34,785 nt of DNA. It comes from CAYGZA01 sp964354135 (lineage in GTDB: Bacteria > Planctomycetota > Planctomycetia > Pirellulales > Thermoguttaceae). A model generated the notes under the pieces. It made no database searches and was not told the origin of the DNA. It saw nothing but the letters and a program-made list of their open reading frames with translations. Positions 6,983 to 17,171 of this stretch are shown in pieces (position 1 is the first letter of the stretch; each line of letters starts with the position of its first letter). A program made the translations under genes and the position numbers. The stretch spans positions 1 to 34,785 of the forward strand of contig CAYGZA010000023.1 in NCBI GenBank assembly GCA_964354135.1, read 5' to 3'.

Positions 6983-7807
6983 ATGAGTCCCAAGCCGACC
7001 CGACGCCGCTTTCTCGCCGGAGCGGCCGCCGCAACCGCCGGCGCGATGACCGCCGGATTCCCCACCCCGAGAATCCTCCGGGCCGCCGAGAGCCGATGGG
7101 GCGATCTGGTGGGCCGTTTCGTCTACGACGGGAAGGCCCCGGAGCGCAAGAAGCTCACCGTGGACAAGGACGTGGACTGCTGCGGGAAGTTCGACATCCG
7201 CGACGAGTCGCTCATGGTCGGCGCCGACGGCGGGCTGGCCAACGCCTTCGTTTACGTCCGCAGCCGGAAGGTGGACGTTTGCCCCGAGTTGGAGAAATCG
7301 CTGCCGAAGCGAGTGATTCTGGACAACATCGACTGCATCTTCAAGCCCCACTGCACGGGAATCTGGTGCAACCGGCAGGAGTTCTGCATCGTCAACTCGG
7401 ACCCCGTGGCCCAGAACGTGGATTTCAAGCCGATCGGCGACACCCAGGCGAACATCGTGCTCCCGGCTTACGATGCGAAGAAGTCGCCCGACAAGAAGGT
7501 CGAGGCCGCCTGGAAGTTCCACAAGCTCCAGATCGTCCCGATCCTGATCAAGTGCAATTACCATCCCTGGGAGAGCGGCTACATCACGATCCGCGACAAC
7601 CCCTACCATGCCCTCTCGGCGGCGGACGGCACCTTCCGCATCTCCAAGCTGCCGGTCGGCAAGCTGGAGTTCCAGTTGTGGCAGGAGCGGGTCGGCTACC
7701 TCGACGCTCCCGGTTGGCCCAAGGGGCGCCGTGAGCTGGCAATCAAACCGGGGACCAACGACCTGGGGACGATCGCGTTCCCTTCGGCACGATTCGAGAT
7801 GAAGTAG
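6983..7807 (+). CDS. Tat-exported cupredoxin-like protein
   Basis: The 274-residue product begins with a twin-arginine signal (TRRRFLAG, then an Ala-rich hydrophobic stretch to about residue 34), so it is exported folded, as for cofactor-bearing redox proteins. The mature part has beta-rich sequence with several Cys (VDCCGKF, CIFKPHCTGIWC) and the segment KCNYHPWESGYI near residue 193, which resembles the Cys-x-x-His loop region of plastocyanin-like planctomycete proteins. The last 70 residues (DGTFRISKLPVGKLEFQLW) resemble a carboxypeptidase regulatory-like domain. GGAGAG lies 6 nt before the ATG and supports the start. It stands between two cytochrome genes, so an electron-transfer role is plausible. 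Copper binding is inferred; a complete type-1 copper site was not identified. Confidence 0.72.
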   Translation: MSPKPTRRRFLAGAAAATAGAMTAGFPTPRILRAAESRWGDLVGRFVYDGKAPERKKLTVDKDVDCCGKFDIRDESLMVGADGGLANAFVYVRSRKVDVCPELEKSLPKRVILDNIDCIFKPHCTGIWCNRQEFCIVNSDPVAQNVDFKPIGDTQANIVLPAYDAKKSPDKKVEAAWKFHKLQIVPILIKCNYHPWESGYITIRDNPYHALSAADGTFRISKLPVGKLEFQLWQERVGYLDAPGWPKGRRELAIKPGTNDLGTIAFPSARFEMK

Positions 7808-7845
7808 CCTCGCCTGCCGCCGTGGTGCCGTTGCTGGGCCAGCCC

Positions 7846-9009
7846 ATGAAGAAGCTCTTTCCGCCCGCGGCGATCACTCCCATGGCGCGGGCGATTTGTG
7901 TCTCGATCGCCGTGGTGATCCCGGCGTGCGGGAGGTCTCCAGCGCCGCCGTTTCGCTTGAACCTGGAAGGCCGGCCGCCGGAGAGCATCAGCCCGCAGCG
8001 GGGCGAGGCCATCGCCAAGACGCTGGAGAGACTCTTCGGCACGCCCGACAATCCCAAGGTCCCGGAAGGGGTTAACCTGAATCGCGACTTGCTGGCGCGG
8101 GCCGGCGGGCCGATCGTCGGGGCCCCGGAAGGCCAGGTGCGGGGGCTGTTCCGCCGCCATTGCGTCGCCTGTCACGGGCTCCCGGGCGACGGCGCCGGGC
8201 CTGCGGCCGCCGCACTCGATCCCTATCCGCGGGATTTCCGCGACGGCACGTTCAAGTACACTTCCACGCGGGGCGGCGCCAAGCCGGCCTGGGACGACCT
8301 CAAGCGGACGCTGGACCGGGGCGTGCCCAGCACGGCGATGCCGTCGTTTGCGCGGCTGCCGGAGGAGGAAGTCGCCGCGCTGGTGGAATACGTCACGTAC
8401 CTGAGCATCCGCGGCCAGGCTGAGCTTTACCTGTTCCAGTTGGTGGTCGACGAGGAATGCGCATTGCCGCCCAGCATGTCGCTGGTCATGGAGGAGGGCG
8501 TATTGCCCGCGGCCCGGGCGTGGCGGGAGCCGGAGCTTCGCCGCGCGGATCTGGCGGTCGAGCCGCCGCCGCGGCCGCCGGTGGATACGCCCGAGCGGCT
8601 GGCTGCGTCGATCGCCCTGGGGCAAGAGCTCTACCTGAGCAAGAACGCCCAGTGCGTGAAGTGCCACGGGCCTGAAGCAAACGGCAAAGGCGAGGAAAGC
8701 GAGCTGTACGACGATTGGAACAAACGCAAGGGGGTCACGCCCGAGCAGAGGGCAGCCCTGGCCCGGCTTTTCACGCTCCCCATCCAACGGCTGCGGGCGA
8801 GGAACTTCGAGCAAGGGATTCTCCGCGGCGGTGACGGCCCCGCCGAGATCTACCGGCGGATCTGCGTGGGGATCAAGGGGACGCCGATGCCGGCCGCCGG
8901 CAGCTCGCCCGGCGTGCCGGGCGTGCTCAGCGGCGAAGAGATTTGGCACGTGGTCGATTTCGTGATGTCACGGAGTGAGCGGCAGTGGGCAGCAGGCCGT
9001 GGACAGTGA
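7846..9009 (+). CDS. Diheme c-type cytochrome, probable lipoprotein
   Basis: The 387-residue protein has two CXXCH haem sites, HCVACHG at about residue 106 and QCVKCHG at about 270. Each is followed by downstream Met residues (STAMPSFARL, GTPMPAAG) suited to axial ligation, so it has two cytochrome c domains. The N-terminus MKKLFPPAAITPMARAI, a hydrophobic run and IPAC look like a lipoprotein signal, although the lipobox is imperfect. ATG 7846 is preferred because it gives a Lys-Lys n-region; GTG 7822 in the same frame is an alternative adding eight residues. It starts about 40 nt after the Tat protein and probably ends the respiratory operon. It likely accepts electrons in the periplasm and passes them to a terminal acceptor. 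Confidence 0.88.
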   Translation: MKKLFPPAAITPMARAICVSIAVVIPACGRSPAPPFRLNLEGRPPESISPQRGEAIAKTLERLFGTPDNPKVPEGVNLNRDLLARAGGPIVGAPEGQVRGLFRRHCVACHGLPGDGAGPAAAALDPYPRDFRDGTFKYTSTRGGAKPAWDDLKRTLDRGVPSTAMPSFARLPEEEVAALVEYVTYLSIRGQAELYLFQLVVDEECALPPSMSLVMEEGVLPAARAWREPELRRADLAVEPPPRPPVDTPERLAASIALGQELYLSKNAQCVKCHGPEANGKGEESELYDDWNKRKGVTPEQRAALARLFTLPIQRLRARNFEQGILRGGDGPAEIYRRICVGIKGTPMPAAGSSPGVPGVLSGEEIWHVVDFVMSRSERQWAAGRGQ

Positions 9010-9035
9010 CGTGGTGAACCGAGGGGGCGTGTACG

Positions 9036-9537
9036 ATGACCGACGCACAATGGCGCGATCTGTTGCGGGTATTGGCGGGCGAGCGGCTCGATCCGCCCCC
9101 GGTTGGATTCATCATCGACAGCCCGTGGCTGCCCGGCTGGGCGGGCACGTCGATCCTGGATTACCTCACCGTACCTGAAGCAGATCTTCCAATCGCCGGA
9201 CGTGCCCGTGAAGGCGTTTCACAACGATGCCCACGGGTTGATCACCGCGCGGCACCTGGCGGAGATCGGCATCAACCTATTCAACTTCTCGTTCGAGCAC
9301 GGCCTGGAGCAGGTGCGCGGGCTTGCGGGAGAGACGGTCACGCTGTTGGGCAATCTGCCGCCGCGGGACGTGTTGGCGCAGGGCCCGGCGGAGCAGGTAC
9401 GGGAAGCGGCGGCCGTCATGCTGAAGTCGGTCGCGGACCACCGCCGGATCGTTTTCTCTGCCGGCGAGGGCATGCCCCCCGGCGTTTCGAGCGAGAACCT
9501 CGACGCCTTCTGCACCGCCGTCGCCGCGGCGAAGTAG
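9036..9537 (+). pseudogene. URO-D superfamily gene remnant with internal deletion and frameshift
   Basis: From ATG 9036 the first frame gives about 45 residues typical of the start of uroporphyrinogen decarboxylase-like methyltransferases (PPVGFIIDSPWLPGWAG, then ILDYLT). At about 9170 similarity jumps to another frame: PYLKQIFQSPDVPVKAFHND, then EIGINLFNFSFEH and GETVTLLGNLPPRDVLA, ending at a TAG (9535-9537). These are the C-terminal third of the same family. A full-length member is about 340-380 residues, so roughly 170 central residues are missing and the frame is shifted. Intact relatives include haem-pathway HemE and corrinoid or methyl-transfer enzymes such as MtaA; the subfamily is not clear. 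It is judged non-functional. Confidence 0.78.
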
Positions 9538-9620
9538 GCAAACCAAGGCGGACGGTATCCAACGAGAAGGCGGAAACCCACCGCCAAGGCGGGCTGATCG
9601 ATCACCGGCGCAGCTCTCGC

Positions 9621-9944
9621 TCAGGTGAGCAAGTTGTCTCGCGCGTTGGCGTTCGACTGCAGCACCGACTCCACACAGGCGAAGAAGTTGAGCACGCACT
9701 TGACCCGGAGGCGGTAGTAGACCATCGCGCCTCGTTTTTCGTCCTCGATGATCCCCGCGCCTTTGAGCACTCCAAGGTGCCGGGACACCGTCGACATGTC
9801 CGCCCCGATCATCTCGGTCAATTCACAGACGCACCGTTCTCTCGCCTTGGCCAGCTCATCCACAATGAAGAGCCGGGTAGGATGGGCCATGGCCTTGATG
9901 ATCCCGGCCCGGGCTTGGTACTTGGCCGCAGTCTTGACGTCCAT
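9621..9944 (-). CDS. ArsR/SmtB-family transcriptional repressor
   Basis: A 107-residue winged-helix repressor. AMAHPTRLFIVDELA begins the DNA-binding domain, RCVCELTEMIG carries the Cys-x-Cys pair typical of the metalloid-sensing alpha-3 site, and STVSRHLGVLKGAGII is the recognition helix. RGAMVYYRLR is the wing. ATG 9944 is chosen because GGGGGAA lies upstream at good spacing; an in-frame TTG at 9968 is close to the predicted transcription start. Transcription comes from a recognisable promoter overlapped by a dyad (9964-10003), so autorepression is likely. Its only downstream neighbour is the convergent URO-D remnant, so it may act on distant targets or be a leftover of a lost arsenic or methyl-transfer locus. 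The Cys pair suggests As(III) or Sb(III) but does not prove it. Confidence 0.9.
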   Translation of the reverse strand: MDVKTAAKYQARAGIIKAMAHPTRLFIVDELAKARERCVCELTEMIGADMSTVSRHLGVLKGAGIIEDEKRGAMVYYRLRVKCVLNFFACVESVLQSNANARDNLLT

Positions 9945-9963
9945 AATGACGATTCCCCCAGAG

Positions 9964-10003
9964 GACAATACCCGCAGATTACGACAGATTTGCGGGAGTT
10001 GTC
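9964..10003 (-). promoter_or_regulatory. Probable ArsR operator overlapping a sigma-70-like promoter
   Basis: The arms GACAATACCCGCA (9964-9976) and TGCGGGAGTTGTC (9991-10003) form a dyad matching at 11 of 13 positions around a 14-nt centre. On the - strand the dyad overlaps TTGACA (10005-10000), an 18-nt spacer, and TAATCT (9981-9976). A repressor bound here would cover both hexamers. The ATG of the repressor gene lies about 20 nt further on. Confidence 0.78.
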
Positions 10004-10068
10004 AACCCTCGGCGGGGCGTCTCGCCGCCGGGCGGCGCGATGGGCGCAGCGGTCCGTTTCCGCTGCCG

Positions 10069-10269
10069 TTACTTGACCTTGGCGCCGGCGCTGCCGGGTG
10101 AAGATCCCAGGTCTACCGGCGGGGGAGGCGGTCGCTTGTCGGGCGGCTCGAACTTCACTTCGCCGGGTTGCGGCGCAGGGTTCTTGGGAATGCTCGTTCC
10201 CGATCCGCTGCAACCCGGAATGATCAGGAGCAACAAGCCGCCCGCGAGAACCGCTCTACAGGTCCGCAT
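10069..10269 (-). CDS. Small proline-rich lipoprotein paired with the DUF1559 gene
   Basis: This 66-residue protein starts MRTCRAVLAGGLLLLIIPGC, a signal peptide with a lipobox ending at the Cys. The mature part is short and Pro-rich (KRPPPPPVDLG). The start at 10269 is supported by GGGAGG about 9 nt upstream. It lies 114 nt downstream of, and in line with, the DUF1559 gene. Such small lipoproteins commonly follow DUF1559 genes in planctomycetes. Its function is not known, and it is too short for domain assignment. Confidence 0.75.
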   Translation of the reverse strand: MRTCRAVLAGGLLLLIIPGCSGSGTSIPKNPAPQPGEVKFEPPDKRPPPPPVDLGSSPGSAGAKVK

Positions 10270-10383
10270 TTCATTGACCTCCCTATCCGTGGATAAAGCG
10301 AAGAGGCTCGCCACCCTCCTCAATACCTCCGCGAAGGGCGCGCCCCGGAAGAACTCTCGCGGGCCCGGTTCCCCGCGGGAGCA

Positions 10384-11373
10384 CTATGGCACTTCCACTA
10401 TCGCACCGTCGGCGACGGCGCCCAACTTCTGGAAAACGGTGTTGTCGATGGTCAAGTGGAGCGGGTGCACCGACGCGTCGCCCATGCAAAACTGGACGGT
10501 GTTCGGATGGCGGCTCGTGAACTGCGACCAGGTGGTCTCGGGTTGTGCCCCCGGAGTCGGCGGTATGGGCGCCAGTCCCCATCGCGTGACCATGACGCCG
10601 CAGCTTGCCCACGCGAAGCTATGGAGCGTCATGGCATCGCCTCCCATCACTTCTCCAAACAGCAGAACGTTGGTGCTGCCATCCGTCATGCTCTTGAAAT
10701 CGTGCCTCGAGCGATTACTGAAGACCCCCTGCCACCTGTCCCAATAATCGGGAGCGATATTGCAGCCGATGGCGCCCGCCCTGCCCGCACAACCCAGGTA
10801 ATTGGTGCGGCCGAGGACGTTCCCCACTCCGCTTGCAAGAGCGCGTGCCTGATACTCCGGGGCGGTACACCCGCCGGGATCGTAACACAACGTCAGCATG
10901 TAAGGATCTTTGATGTTCTGCGCCCGGTCGGACGGGCAGTAGAATCCGCCGATCCTGCTTTGCGCCTTGGCCCAGGCACTCGGCCGCCGCCAGTAGTTCT
11001 CGCCCACTTGCTCGAGGTCGAAGATCGAGATGTCCGAGAACATCATCCTATCCTGGTCCATCGGCACGGAGACGATTTTCTGCTCCAGGAAGGGAAGGAG
11101 GAACGCAAGAACGCCGGTGAACTGGCCGTTGAACGGCGGGGAAGGCGCCTGAGGCTTGGGCCCCAGATAACCCGGTGGGAAACGCTTGTAGGTGTTCGAG
11201 AAGCTGTGGCTAGCGATCCCGAGCTGCTTCAGGTTGTTGGCGCACTGGCTCCGCCGGGCCGTTTCCCGCGCAGCCTGGACCGCCGGCAACAACAGCGCGA
11301 TAAGGATCCCGATGATCGCAATCACCACCAGCAGTTCTACGAGCGTGAACGCGCTTCTATGACGTCGGAACAT
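10384..11373 (-). CDS. DUF1559 family protein with prepilin-type N-terminus
   Basis: The 329-residue product begins MFRRHRSAFTLVELLVVIAI, a class III (type IV pilin-like) signal: basic leader, cleavage before Phe, and Glu at position 5 of the mature helix. The following QAARETARRSQCANNLKQLG and FPPGY are diagnostic of DUF1559, a family greatly expanded in Planctomycetota. The C-terminal part has the family's DGSTNVLLFGEVMGG stretch. AGGGAGG lies 6 nt before the ATG. It is probably a pseudopilin-like cell-envelope protein assembled by a type II secretion or pilus-like system. Its exact role is unknown. The small lipoprotein follows it, probably in the same transcript. Confidence 0.95.
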   Translation of the reverse strand: MFRRHRSAFTLVELLVVIAIIGILIALLLPAVQAARETARRSQCANNLKQLGIASHSFSNTYKRFPPGYLGPKPQAPSPPFNGQFTGVLAFLLPFLEQKIVSVPMDQDRMMFSDISIFDLEQVGENYWRRPSAWAKAQSRIGGFYCPSDRAQNIKDPYMLTLCYDPGGCTAPEYQARALASGVGNVLGRTNYLGCAGRAGAIGCNIAPDYWDRWQGVFSNRSRHDFKSMTDGSTNVLLFGEVMGGDAMTLHSFAWASCGVMVTRWGLAPIPPTPGAQPETTWSQFTSRHPNTVQFCMGDASVHPLHLTIDNTVFQKLGAVADGAIVEVP

Positions 11374-11963
11374 ACCCTACCTCCCTATTTCTCGATAAGC
11401 GTAATGAGACGAGGCCCAAAGTCCCGCATTGGCATCTTCCTAAGCATAACCCCCGGCAGTGCGATTGTGTCCCGTGTTAACGGACTTGTCAAGCACTTTT
11501 CCGCCGTGGGGGGGTGACCTCGGGCCGCTTCCACGCCTGTCGTGGTCACCCGGCCTCTCCTCTCAAGGCGTCCAGGGGCCCAGGGCCCGAATCCCATCCC
11601 TCGAACTGCCCCCAGATAAGGTTAGGCCAGTGTGCACCATCGGAGGGGGATTGCGTAGCGGGGTCGCTCGTTCTCAGGCTCCTACAGTGGGCCCGTTCCT
11701 GGATTCGAAGGGTGTAACTCGTTGATGGACGAAGGCTTCCGACACGTAGCGTGTGGCCCGAATCACTTGTCCGTCGGCGTTGGCACCAGCCGGTTTCCCC
11801 GCGCCTTGCCGTTCCTGGTTGCGGCAACCGATCGCCACAAAGCGGCCCCGCGGTGCTCCGCAGACCTCTCAGTTGCACCTGAGGCTCTTGTGGGGTAGCA
11901 TTTTCCCCGTCTGCCCGCGATGGTCGCGGGGCGGAGGTCAACGGGGAAGTCTCGGGTAGAGCC
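11374..11963. other. 590-bp intergenic region between divergent genes
   Basis: No convincing gene is seen. The left end is the leader of the DUF1559 gene. At 11742-11754 there is a small hairpin, ACACG-TAG-CGTGT. At 11903-11948 there is a nested stem structure listed separately. Open frames crossing this stretch lack family resemblance and ribosome sites. Confidence 0.6.
11903..11948 (+). promoter_or_regulatory. Nested hairpin in the leader of the 11964 gene
   Basis: The outer stem TTCCCCGT (11903-11910) pairs with ACGGGGAA (11941-11948), and the inner stem CCCGCGA (11914-11920) pairs with TCGCGGG (11924-11930) around TGG. A GGAGG at 11933-11937 sits between the two right arms, where pairing could affect it, but it is 26 nt or more from the ATG at 11964. 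Possible leader regulation; no known riboswitch class was recognised. Confidence 0.45.
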
Positions 11964-12449
11964 ATGGTGTGTGTCTTGGCGTCCGTCGGAGTGTTCTCCA
12001 CGTCGCTTGCCCGGGTGTTGCTGATGGTACACCTGTTGGTCGCGGCCTTTGCCCTGGGCTCGGTCACGCACCACTGGTGGCTGCTCTTGCGCCGCAACGT
12101 GCCGCAGGCACTCTTGGCGCGCTACGCCAAGTGGACGGCCATCGGCTACCCGTTGGCCCTGCTGGCCGGCGTGCTGATCTACCCCAGCTACAACGTGTTA
12201 ATCCGCAAGCCCCCGATCGGCGTGTTGGATGCGACCCACCGCTGGGCCGTGGGGCTTTTCGAGATCAAGGAACACCTGGCCACGGTGGCGCTAGTGATGC
12301 TCCCGTGGCTGCTCCTCTCGGCGCGCCGGTACGGGAAGCTCTCCCGCCTGGAACGCATCAACTACGTCGTCGCCACGTGGGTCTTTACGGTCTTCGTCTA
12401 CTACGTCTTCATCACCGGCGGCCTGGTCACGGCCGTGAGGAGTTTCTGA
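11964..12449 (+). CDS. Small integral membrane protein of unknown function
   Basis: This 161-residue protein has four likely membrane helices, at about 12-35, 58-75, 92-118 and 132-155. Several His lie in or next to helices: VHLLVAAFALGSVTHHWW, DATHRWAVGLF and EIKEHLATVAL. Such a pattern could bind haem or metal, but no family was recognised. ATG 11964 is the first usable start; ATG 12024 would remove the first 20 residues. A second membrane protein follows after 10 nt, so the two are probably co-translated and may form a complex. Confidence 0.75.
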   Translation: MVCVLASVGVFSTSLARVLLMVHLLVAAFALGSVTHHWWLLLRRNVPQALLARYAKWTAIGYPLALLAGVLIYPSYNVLIRKPPIGVLDATHRWAVGLFEIKEHLATVALVMLPWLLLSARRYGKLSRLERINYVVATWVFTVFVYYVFITGGLVTAVRSF

Positions 12450-12459
12450 AAGGCCGGCC

Positions 12460-12783
12460 ATGAACAAGTCGATCAACGGCGCGATCCTGGGTCTGGTCCT
12501 GTTTCTCCCGACGTACTGCCTCTGCTTCTGGTTCGGCGTGATGCCCAAGTTCTACCCGCTGCTGGGCGAGATACACTTTGTGGGACCGCCGGGCAATCAC
12601 ATCGCGGTGAAGTTCGTCGGCGCGGCGCTGGTGGGCATCGTCGCCGGGCTGGTCGGCTTGGTGATCGGGCGGTCCCTACCCGAACGCGCCGGAAAGGTCC
12701 TGCACTTGCTGGTCTGGGCGATGATGATTGCCGCCGGCATCTACCTGGTCGGCCGGGAGACGGTCGAGTACATCCTGCCATAG
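12460..12783 (+). CDS. Small integral membrane protein, partner of the preceding gene
   Basis: The 107-residue product has three predicted helices, at about 7-28 (ILGLVLFLPTYCLCFWFGV), 50-70 and 82-100. Between the first two is a polar loop containing EIHFVGPPGNH. It begins 10 nt after the previous stop, which argues for one transcript. No family was recognised and no catalytic motif is evident. It ends 55 nt before the stop of the convergent cyclase-like gene; no clear terminator hairpin is seen between them. Confidence 0.72.
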   Translation: MNKSINGAILGLVLFLPTYCLCFWFGVMPKFYPLLGEIHFVGPPGNHIAVKFVGAALVGIVAGLVGLVIGRSLPERAGKVLHLLVWAMMIAAGIYLVGRETVEYILP

Positions 12784-12838
12784 CTGCGTCATCGAGCGGC
12801 GGACCGAGACGACCCGTGACGGGGCGTAAACCTTTGGG

Positions 12839-15088
<2,250 letters not shown>

Positions 15089-15241
15089 ACTCCACGTAAG
15101 CGGTATGACGAGATGGATAACAGGCCGGAAGCGCGACAACCCGAGTTGCCCGAGTGTTTCCGGCCCGGCTGCACTACGGAGTCGCCTCTATGTGCATTGT
15201 CGTTGCCGCAACGGCGGTGTCAACAGCGCACCGGAGTGCGC

Positions 15242-15283
15242 GAGGGGCGCGGGGTGAGGGGCGAGGGACGTGGGACGTAGGAA
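15242..15283. repeat. Degenerate heptamer array, GAGGGGC-type (6 units)
   Basis: Six units without slippage: GAGGGGC, GCGGGGT, GAGGGGC, GAGGGAC, GTGGGAC and GTAGGAA. The reverse complement of the unit is a rotation of CGCCCCT, the unit of the array at 34700. It lies in the 322-bp gap upstream of the cyclase-like lipoprotein; the rest of that gap shows no gene. Confidence 0.75.
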
Positions 15284-15389
15284 TGTCTCTCGAGGACTTT
15301 GCCGGGAGAACAAGGTTCCACGCACGTGTACGGCAGAGGAAGCGTCTTGCGTGGCTCGGCAGGAGCCTCCCCCTCCCAATCCTATCCGG

Positions 15390-15407
15390 CCCGCTTGGCG
15401 AAGCGGG
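15390..15407 (-). terminator. Hairpin just after the 15411 gene
   Basis: CCCGCTT (15390-15396) and AAGCGGG (15401-15407) form a 7-bp stem with a GGCG loop, beginning 3 nt after the stop codon on the - strand. There is no clear T-tract, so it may terminate weakly or protect the 3' end. Confidence 0.4.
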
Positions 15408-15410
15408 TTC

Positions 15411-16946
15411 TCAGTCGCCGGTCTCTTTGACCGTGAAGTCGACCGACGCCTGGCCGATCTTCTGGCTCTTGAGGTCTTCGAGGGTGAGTTGGAGGGTGTG
15501 TTTGCCCGCGTAGATCCGCTTGGGAAGGTGCAGGCGGTAGCCGACGAAGAAGTCCCTCCGCGGATTCCGGCAGTATTCCTCGGTGGTGTTCAGGTCCTGG
15601 TTGGCAACCCGCTGCCCGCGGGCGTCGAGGATCTGGTAGCTGCCCCGCAAGACGGTGTGAAACCCCCGAGGCGTTTCCTCGCTCTTGAAGTTCTCCACCT
15701 CGGCGTAGAGGAGCACTTCCTGGCCGGGGGCGAATTCGCATTTCTCGAACGGCTTGTAGTTGCCGTAGCTCTGGACCCCGGTAATGAATGAGAGGTTGCG
15801 GACCGCCAGCGGGGCCAGCTCGCCGAGCCGCTGGAGGGCGTCGGCCAGGGGCGGCTTCGCTTCGCCCGCCCGGCGACTGGGGTCCGGGGCCCGCTCCCGG
15901 TCCAACCACGCGGATAACCCGAAAAGCTCTTGGGACCAGAACTCTTGTGCCGAGGCCGGCGCCGAGGCAATGGGCTTCAGAGCGTCTCCGCGGCGGTCGG
16001 CCAACAGGTACAGCAGCCGCAGCCGGGCCTGAAGGTCCACTTCCGCGTGCGACCGGGGGCTCCCGCGGAGTTCCGATTCCAAGCCTTGGATCGCCGTCGC
16101 CAAACTCTCCCGCCACGGGCCCGGGCTCTCGGCGGCGTGAGATGCCGGCACGACAGGGCCTTCCGCCGGCCGTTCCTGCGACGGCCCGCCGGAGTCGCCC
16201 TTGGCGTTGTCGGCCCTATCCGCCCTCTCTCGTTCCGCCTTCTCGAAAGGCCTCTCTCGTCCGGACTTGTTCGGCGCAAGATCAGGCGATTCGACCGCCG
16301 GTCGTGCCCTGGCGTCGGTAGGGTTTGGGCTTGCACGCCCCGGGTCGGACAACTCCTCACGCGACGGATCTCCCGGACTTCGCCCGACACGCGGGCCCGC
16401 CACACCGGTTGCAGTCGGCGTCTCGTTTCCGTAGAGGCCGGAGTTTGGGGAAGAAACGAGGGTGCTTGGCCAGGTGCCCGGCGGCTCGTCGGCCCGACCC
16501 GTGGTCGATGGCTGACCCGGCAGTGCCGGTCTTGACGCGAGCGACGTCCCGCCCGCTGCCCGCTCCCGCTCCTCCAATTGACGCCGGTAGGCAATGCTCG
16601 CCCGGAAGTACTGGACAAACGCGGGCCAAAGGGCCGGGTCGGTCTGGCGGAGGTCTTCCGTCAGGCGTTGTCGGGCGGCGGAGTCCAGCCGTTCGGACTC
16701 TGCGACTTGGGCCACGAGGTCGTCCACCGCCTTCGGGTCTACCCGGGAAGCCGCCGATGCTCCAGGTGCAGCCGAGGGCGCGGGCGAGTGCTTCGGAGGC
16801 TGAGCCTGACCGGCAACCGCGGGCGGAGCCGCTGGAGCGGTCAACGCTGTGGTGCCGGGCGCTGCCGTCCACGGCGACGTGGCGCAGCCGAACAACCAGA
16901 GCGTCCCGGCAGCACAGAGGCCGACAAGCCCGCGTTGTGCGTCCAT
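15411..16946 (-). CDS. Lipoprotein of unknown function with C-terminal beta-sandwich-like domain
   Basis: The 511-residue product begins MDAQRGLVGLCAAGTLWLFGC, a lipoprotein signal with the Cys at 21. Residues about 22-270 are rich in Pro, Ala, Ser and charged residues and are probably disordered, apart from a helical part (VDDLVAQVAESERLDSAARQ). The last 140 residues are ordered, with FEKCEFAPGQEVLLYAEVEN, RGSYQILDARGQRV and VGYRLHLPKRIYAGKHTLQL, and look like a beta-sandwich. Similar lipoproteins occur in planctomycete genomes, but I know of no function. It shares orientation with the cyclase-like lipoprotein downstream, with 322 nt between them, so co-transcription is uncertain. Both are likely envelope proteins. 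Confidence 0.75.
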   Translation of the reverse strand: MDAQRGLVGLCAAGTLWLFGCATSPWTAAPGTTALTAPAAPPAVAGQAQPPKHSPAPSAAPGASAASRVDPKAVDDLVAQVAESERLDSAARQRLTEDLRQTDPALWPAFVQYFRASIAYRRQLEERERAAGGTSLASRPALPGQPSTTGRADEPPGTWPSTLVSSPNSGLYGNETPTATGVAGPRVGRSPGDPSREELSDPGRASPNPTDARARPAVESPDLAPNKSGRERPFEKAERERADRADNAKGDSGGPSQERPAEGPVVPASHAAESPGPWRESLATAIQGLESELRGSPRSHAEVDLQARLRLLYLLADRRGDALKPIASAPASAQEFWSQELFGLSAWLDRERAPDPSRRAGEAKPPLADALQRLGELAPLAVRNLSFITGVQSYGNYKPFEKCEFAPGQEVLLYAEVENFKSEETPRGFHTVLRGSYQILDARGQRVANQDLNTTEEYCRNPRRDFFVGYRLHLPKRIYAGKHTLQLTLEDLKSQKIGQASVDFTVKETGD

Positions 16947-17171
16947 AGGAGGGCAGGTGTCTTTCTTGGAAATTCTTCCCGCAGAAGAGGGGGCGAATCA
17001 TAGTGAAAACCGCCCGAGGACGCAAGGTAAACTGGGTAATTCACGTCAAATGCCTTCTGTCCGGAAAACTCCCGTAGCGGGCCAGCCGCAGTCAAACAGA
17101 CCTCCGAAGTCCGCGAGACTTGGGAAGTCTGCGCGGCGTGCCGTGCGGACTATCCGGGCAGGGAAGGCCGG

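Noticed and set aside
11546..12097. 183-residue - strand frame in the intergenic region before the membrane proteins
   Set aside because: It overlaps the start of a better supported gene, has no ribosome site and no recognisable sequence pattern.
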